From: CAZUHK01 sp964620345
Lineage (GTDB): Bacteria; Planctomycetota; Phycisphaerae; Phycisphaerales; Zrk34
Reading direction: 5' to 3'
Length of the DNA stretch: 13,475 nt
Assembly: GCA_964620345.1 (NCBI GenBank)
Contig: CAZUHK010000080.1
Span: forward strand, 1 to 13,475
The notes beneath the pieces were generated by a model. It was not told where the DNA came from. It saw only the letters and a list, made by a program, of their open reading frames with translations, and searched no databases. Below, piece by piece: positions 11,776 to 13,475 of the stretch (within the stretch, counting starts at the first letter, position 1; every line of letters begins with the position of its first letter). The translations under genes and the position numbers were made by a program.

Positions 11776-13467
11776 TCAATGGCGGCACAAGCGTGTGTAA
11801 ACGCCCCAGACGACGACGACGAGGAAGAGGTTGCCCGACCAGATGAACAGGCCGTGGAGGATGGCGCCGACATCGCCCTGGGCGCGGACGATGTTCTTGC
11901 CGCCGTTGATCATGAACACCGCGGCGATGGCCGGCAGGAAGCACCAGAAGAAGATCACCAGCGGCACGTGGTGTCGCAGGGACATGCTCATCACCGCGCC
12001 CAGGGCGAGCACGAGCAAGGCGCACACGGCCATGGCGGCGCGCTCGTGAACCGTCGAGGTGATCCTGCGGCGGAGCTGGCCGATCTGATCGGCCAGGAGC
12101 CGCGCCTGCGCGTGGACGGCCGGCTTGTCGGTGACCGAGGCGTGGCGGAGCAACTGGAACGAGTCCATCGCCGCCAGCGGTTGGGTGACCGCGTCGGCCG
12201 GTCGCAGCGGCGGCAGGTAGACGGTGGTCTGCTCGGTGGGCATCGGCAGGCGCGGGTCGATCACCCTGACCTGGTCCAGCCGCAGGTACACCCGAGGCGA
12301 TTCATCCGGGCCGGTGATCTCCACCTCCAGCCGCGCCGACTCGGCTTCGAGCGTCTGCCGGCTGGCCAGCTTGGGCCCGACCAGCACGGTCACCGGCTGG
12401 CCGTCGGTCGCCTCCAGCCGCAGCCGCGGCCCCTCGCGCTCGACGATCGGCGCGGCCAGGGAATAGTTCTCGCGATTGCCCGCGTACAGGTCCAGCTCAC
12501 GCGAGCCGGCGGCGCCCGAGAGCTTGCGCTGGAAATCCGCCAGCAGCCGCTCGATCGCCATGGTGTGGCGCAGTTGATCGGCCCGGTCAGTCACGCGGCT
12601 GTTCAGGTCCGGCTTCGCGGCCATCTGCCGAAGCCGATCCAGCGCCAGGTACCGCGGCTTGGACTCGAAAAAGCTGGGAATCTCCTGGGCCGGGATGTTC
12701 CGCGACTGCTCGGTGAACCGCGTGGCCGACTGCTCGCTGCTGACCTCGGTGTTCTTCAGGCGGATCATCGCGTAAATCTTGCCCCCGTGCCGGTAGAGGT
12801 CGGCCGCGGCCGACTCGCCGGTGTAGTGCCCCTCGACCCGTTGGGTCTGGTGATCGAGCTTGGCGACCACCGGCCGCCACAAAACGATCCGCTGGTACCA
12901 CCGCGGCTCGGACGCGGACTCGTACGCGGACTCGGGCGAGGACTCGGGCGAGGACTCGCCCGCTTCGTCGGGGGCGATCGCCTCGGCGTCGTCGGCATAA
13001 ACCACGTACTCGTTCACCCGCACCGCCTCGTGGCGTTTGAGCCGCTCCACCATCACCCGCGCGATGTCCTGCTGGGCCAGCAGCTCCACCCGTTTCCAGA
13101 AACCGGGGATCACGAAGTTCGCGGCGTAGAACATCACCAGCGTCAGCCCGATGCCCAGCACCAGCGCCGGCATCAGCAGCGAGCGGTAGCTGATGCCGCC
13201 GACCGCGCAGGCGGTGATCTCGTTGTCGGCCGACATCCTGAAGAACACGAGCGTCGAGGCGAACGCCGCGGCGATCGGCAACGCATAGGTCAGCATCGCC
13301 GGCGAGACGAACAGCATCAGCTTCACCAGCGTCGCGGCGCCCAGCGTGCCTTCGCTGACCGGCTTGATCATGAAGCCGATGCTCATCACCAGCGTCAGCA
13401 CCGTCCCCGACAGCAACAGCAGCTTGACCAGCTCGCGCAGGATGTACCCGTACAGCACCAGCGGCAT
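11776..13467 (-). CDS. lptF: LptF-like LPS export permease (YjgP/YjgQ family)
   Basis: 563 aa from the ATG at 13467; an in-frame GTG at 13473 is also possible, and the window ends 2 nt further. MPLVLYGYILRELVKLLLLS begins the first helix (about 5-33). Helices at about 45-75 and 95-120 flank FFRMSADNEITACAVGGISYR (75-95), the conserved LptB-docking segment. A large periplasmic domain follows, and three helices sit at about 475-560 (MAVCALLVLALGAVMSMSLR, VIFFWCFLPAIAAVF, IWSGNLFLVVVVWGVY). It partners the LptG-like protein in the ABC transporter that lifts LPS off the inner membrane. It is about 200 aa longer than E. coli LptF (366 aa). The extra length lies in the periplasmic part, including an acidic Ser/Glu-rich linker (about 165-188) encoded by 12-bp repeats. 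Confidence 0.86.
   Translation of the reverse strand: MPLVLYGYILRELVKLLLLSGTVLTLVMSIGFMIKPVSEGTLGAATLVKLMLFVSPAMLTYALPIAAAFASTLVFFRMSADNEITACAVGGISYRSLLMPALVLGIGLTLVMFYAANFVIPGFWKRVELLAQQDIARVMVERLKRHEAVRVNEYVVYADDAEAIAPDEAGESSPESSPESAYESASEPRWYQRIVLWRPVVAKLDHQTQRVEGHYTGESAAADLYRHGGKIYAMIRLKNTEVSSEQSATRFTEQSRNIPAQEIPSFFESKPRYLALDRLRQMAAKPDLNSRVTDRADQLRHTMAIERLLADFQRKLSGAAGSRELDLYAGNRENYSLAAPIVEREGPRLRLEATDGQPVTVLVGPKLASRQTLEAESARLEVEITGPDESPRVYLRLDQVRVIDPRLPMPTEQTTVYLPPLRPADAVTQPLAAMDSFQLLRHASVTDKPAVHAQARLLADQIGQLRRRITSTVHERAAMAVCALLVLALGAVMSMSLRHHVPLVIFFWCFLPAIAAVFMINGGKNIVRAQGDVGAILHGLFIWSGNLFLVVVVWGVYTRLCRH
12914..12961 (-). repeat. 12-bp tandem repeat in the lptF-like gene
   Basis: Four 12-nt units, GCGGACTCGTAC, GCGGACTCGGGC, GAGGACTCGGGC, GAGGACTCGCCC (plus strand), encode the SSPESSPESAYESA linker. 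The period is a multiple of three, so copy-number changes would lengthen or shorten the linker without breaking the frame. Confidence 0.8.
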
Positions 13468-13475
13468 AAGCACTC

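Overview
The window reads as a very GC-rich, densely coding bacterial chromosome segment. It is most likely from the Planctomycetota, perhaps a Phycisphaerae-type lineage. That assignment is inference. It rests on the base composition, on the style of the HUH protein at 474-1088, on in-gene heptamer repeats of a kind I associate with planctomycete genomes, and on a full Gram-negative envelope gene set. No tRNA, rRNA or CRISPR was seen, and no classical insertion sequence.

Layout. 1-277 (minus) is the N-terminus of gatB, the tRNA-dependent amidotransferase subunit. 278-1184 is an accessory module. A small HUH (Y1 / REP-associated tyrosine transposase-like) gene at 474-1088 is bracketed on each side by an inverted pair of 24-nt perfect palindromes carrying a TTTA/TAAA tag. 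The outer two palindromes are identical in inverted orientation, and the inner two differ at one loop base. 1327-3448 is a two-gene sodium:solute symporter operon: a DUF4212 small subunit and a VC_2705-type large subunit. 3537-5875 is a plus-strand chain of a HpnA-like epimerase (frameshifted), lpxI (lipid A pathway), hicA (frameshifted) and hicB. These are tightly spaced or overlapping.

5879-7276 (minus) encodes a secreted protein with EF-hand-like calcium loops, convergent to hicB with only 3 nt between the stops. 7338-7928 (plus) is a TlyA-like rRNA methyltransferase lacking the S4 domain. 7989-13473 (minus) is an envelope cluster, in transcription order: LptF-like permease, GT-C (family 39-like) glycosyltransferase, LptG-like permease and a PAP2-family phosphatase.

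How the genes work together. LpxI makes lipid X. LptF and LptG are the permease pair that extracts finished LPS from the inner membrane. The GT-C enzyme lying between them is placed to modify a lipid-linked glycan, and the PAP2 protein to dephosphorylate a lipid phosphate. The window therefore carries two separate pieces of lipid A/LPS metabolism. The most unusual element is the HUH gene with its mirrored palindrome pairs. Other notable points are two single-base frameshifts about 1.8 kb apart, 7-bp tandem repeats inserted in frame in two genes, and a TACAAT hexamer placed 6-9 nt before three start codons, which suggests leaderless or near-leaderless transcripts.
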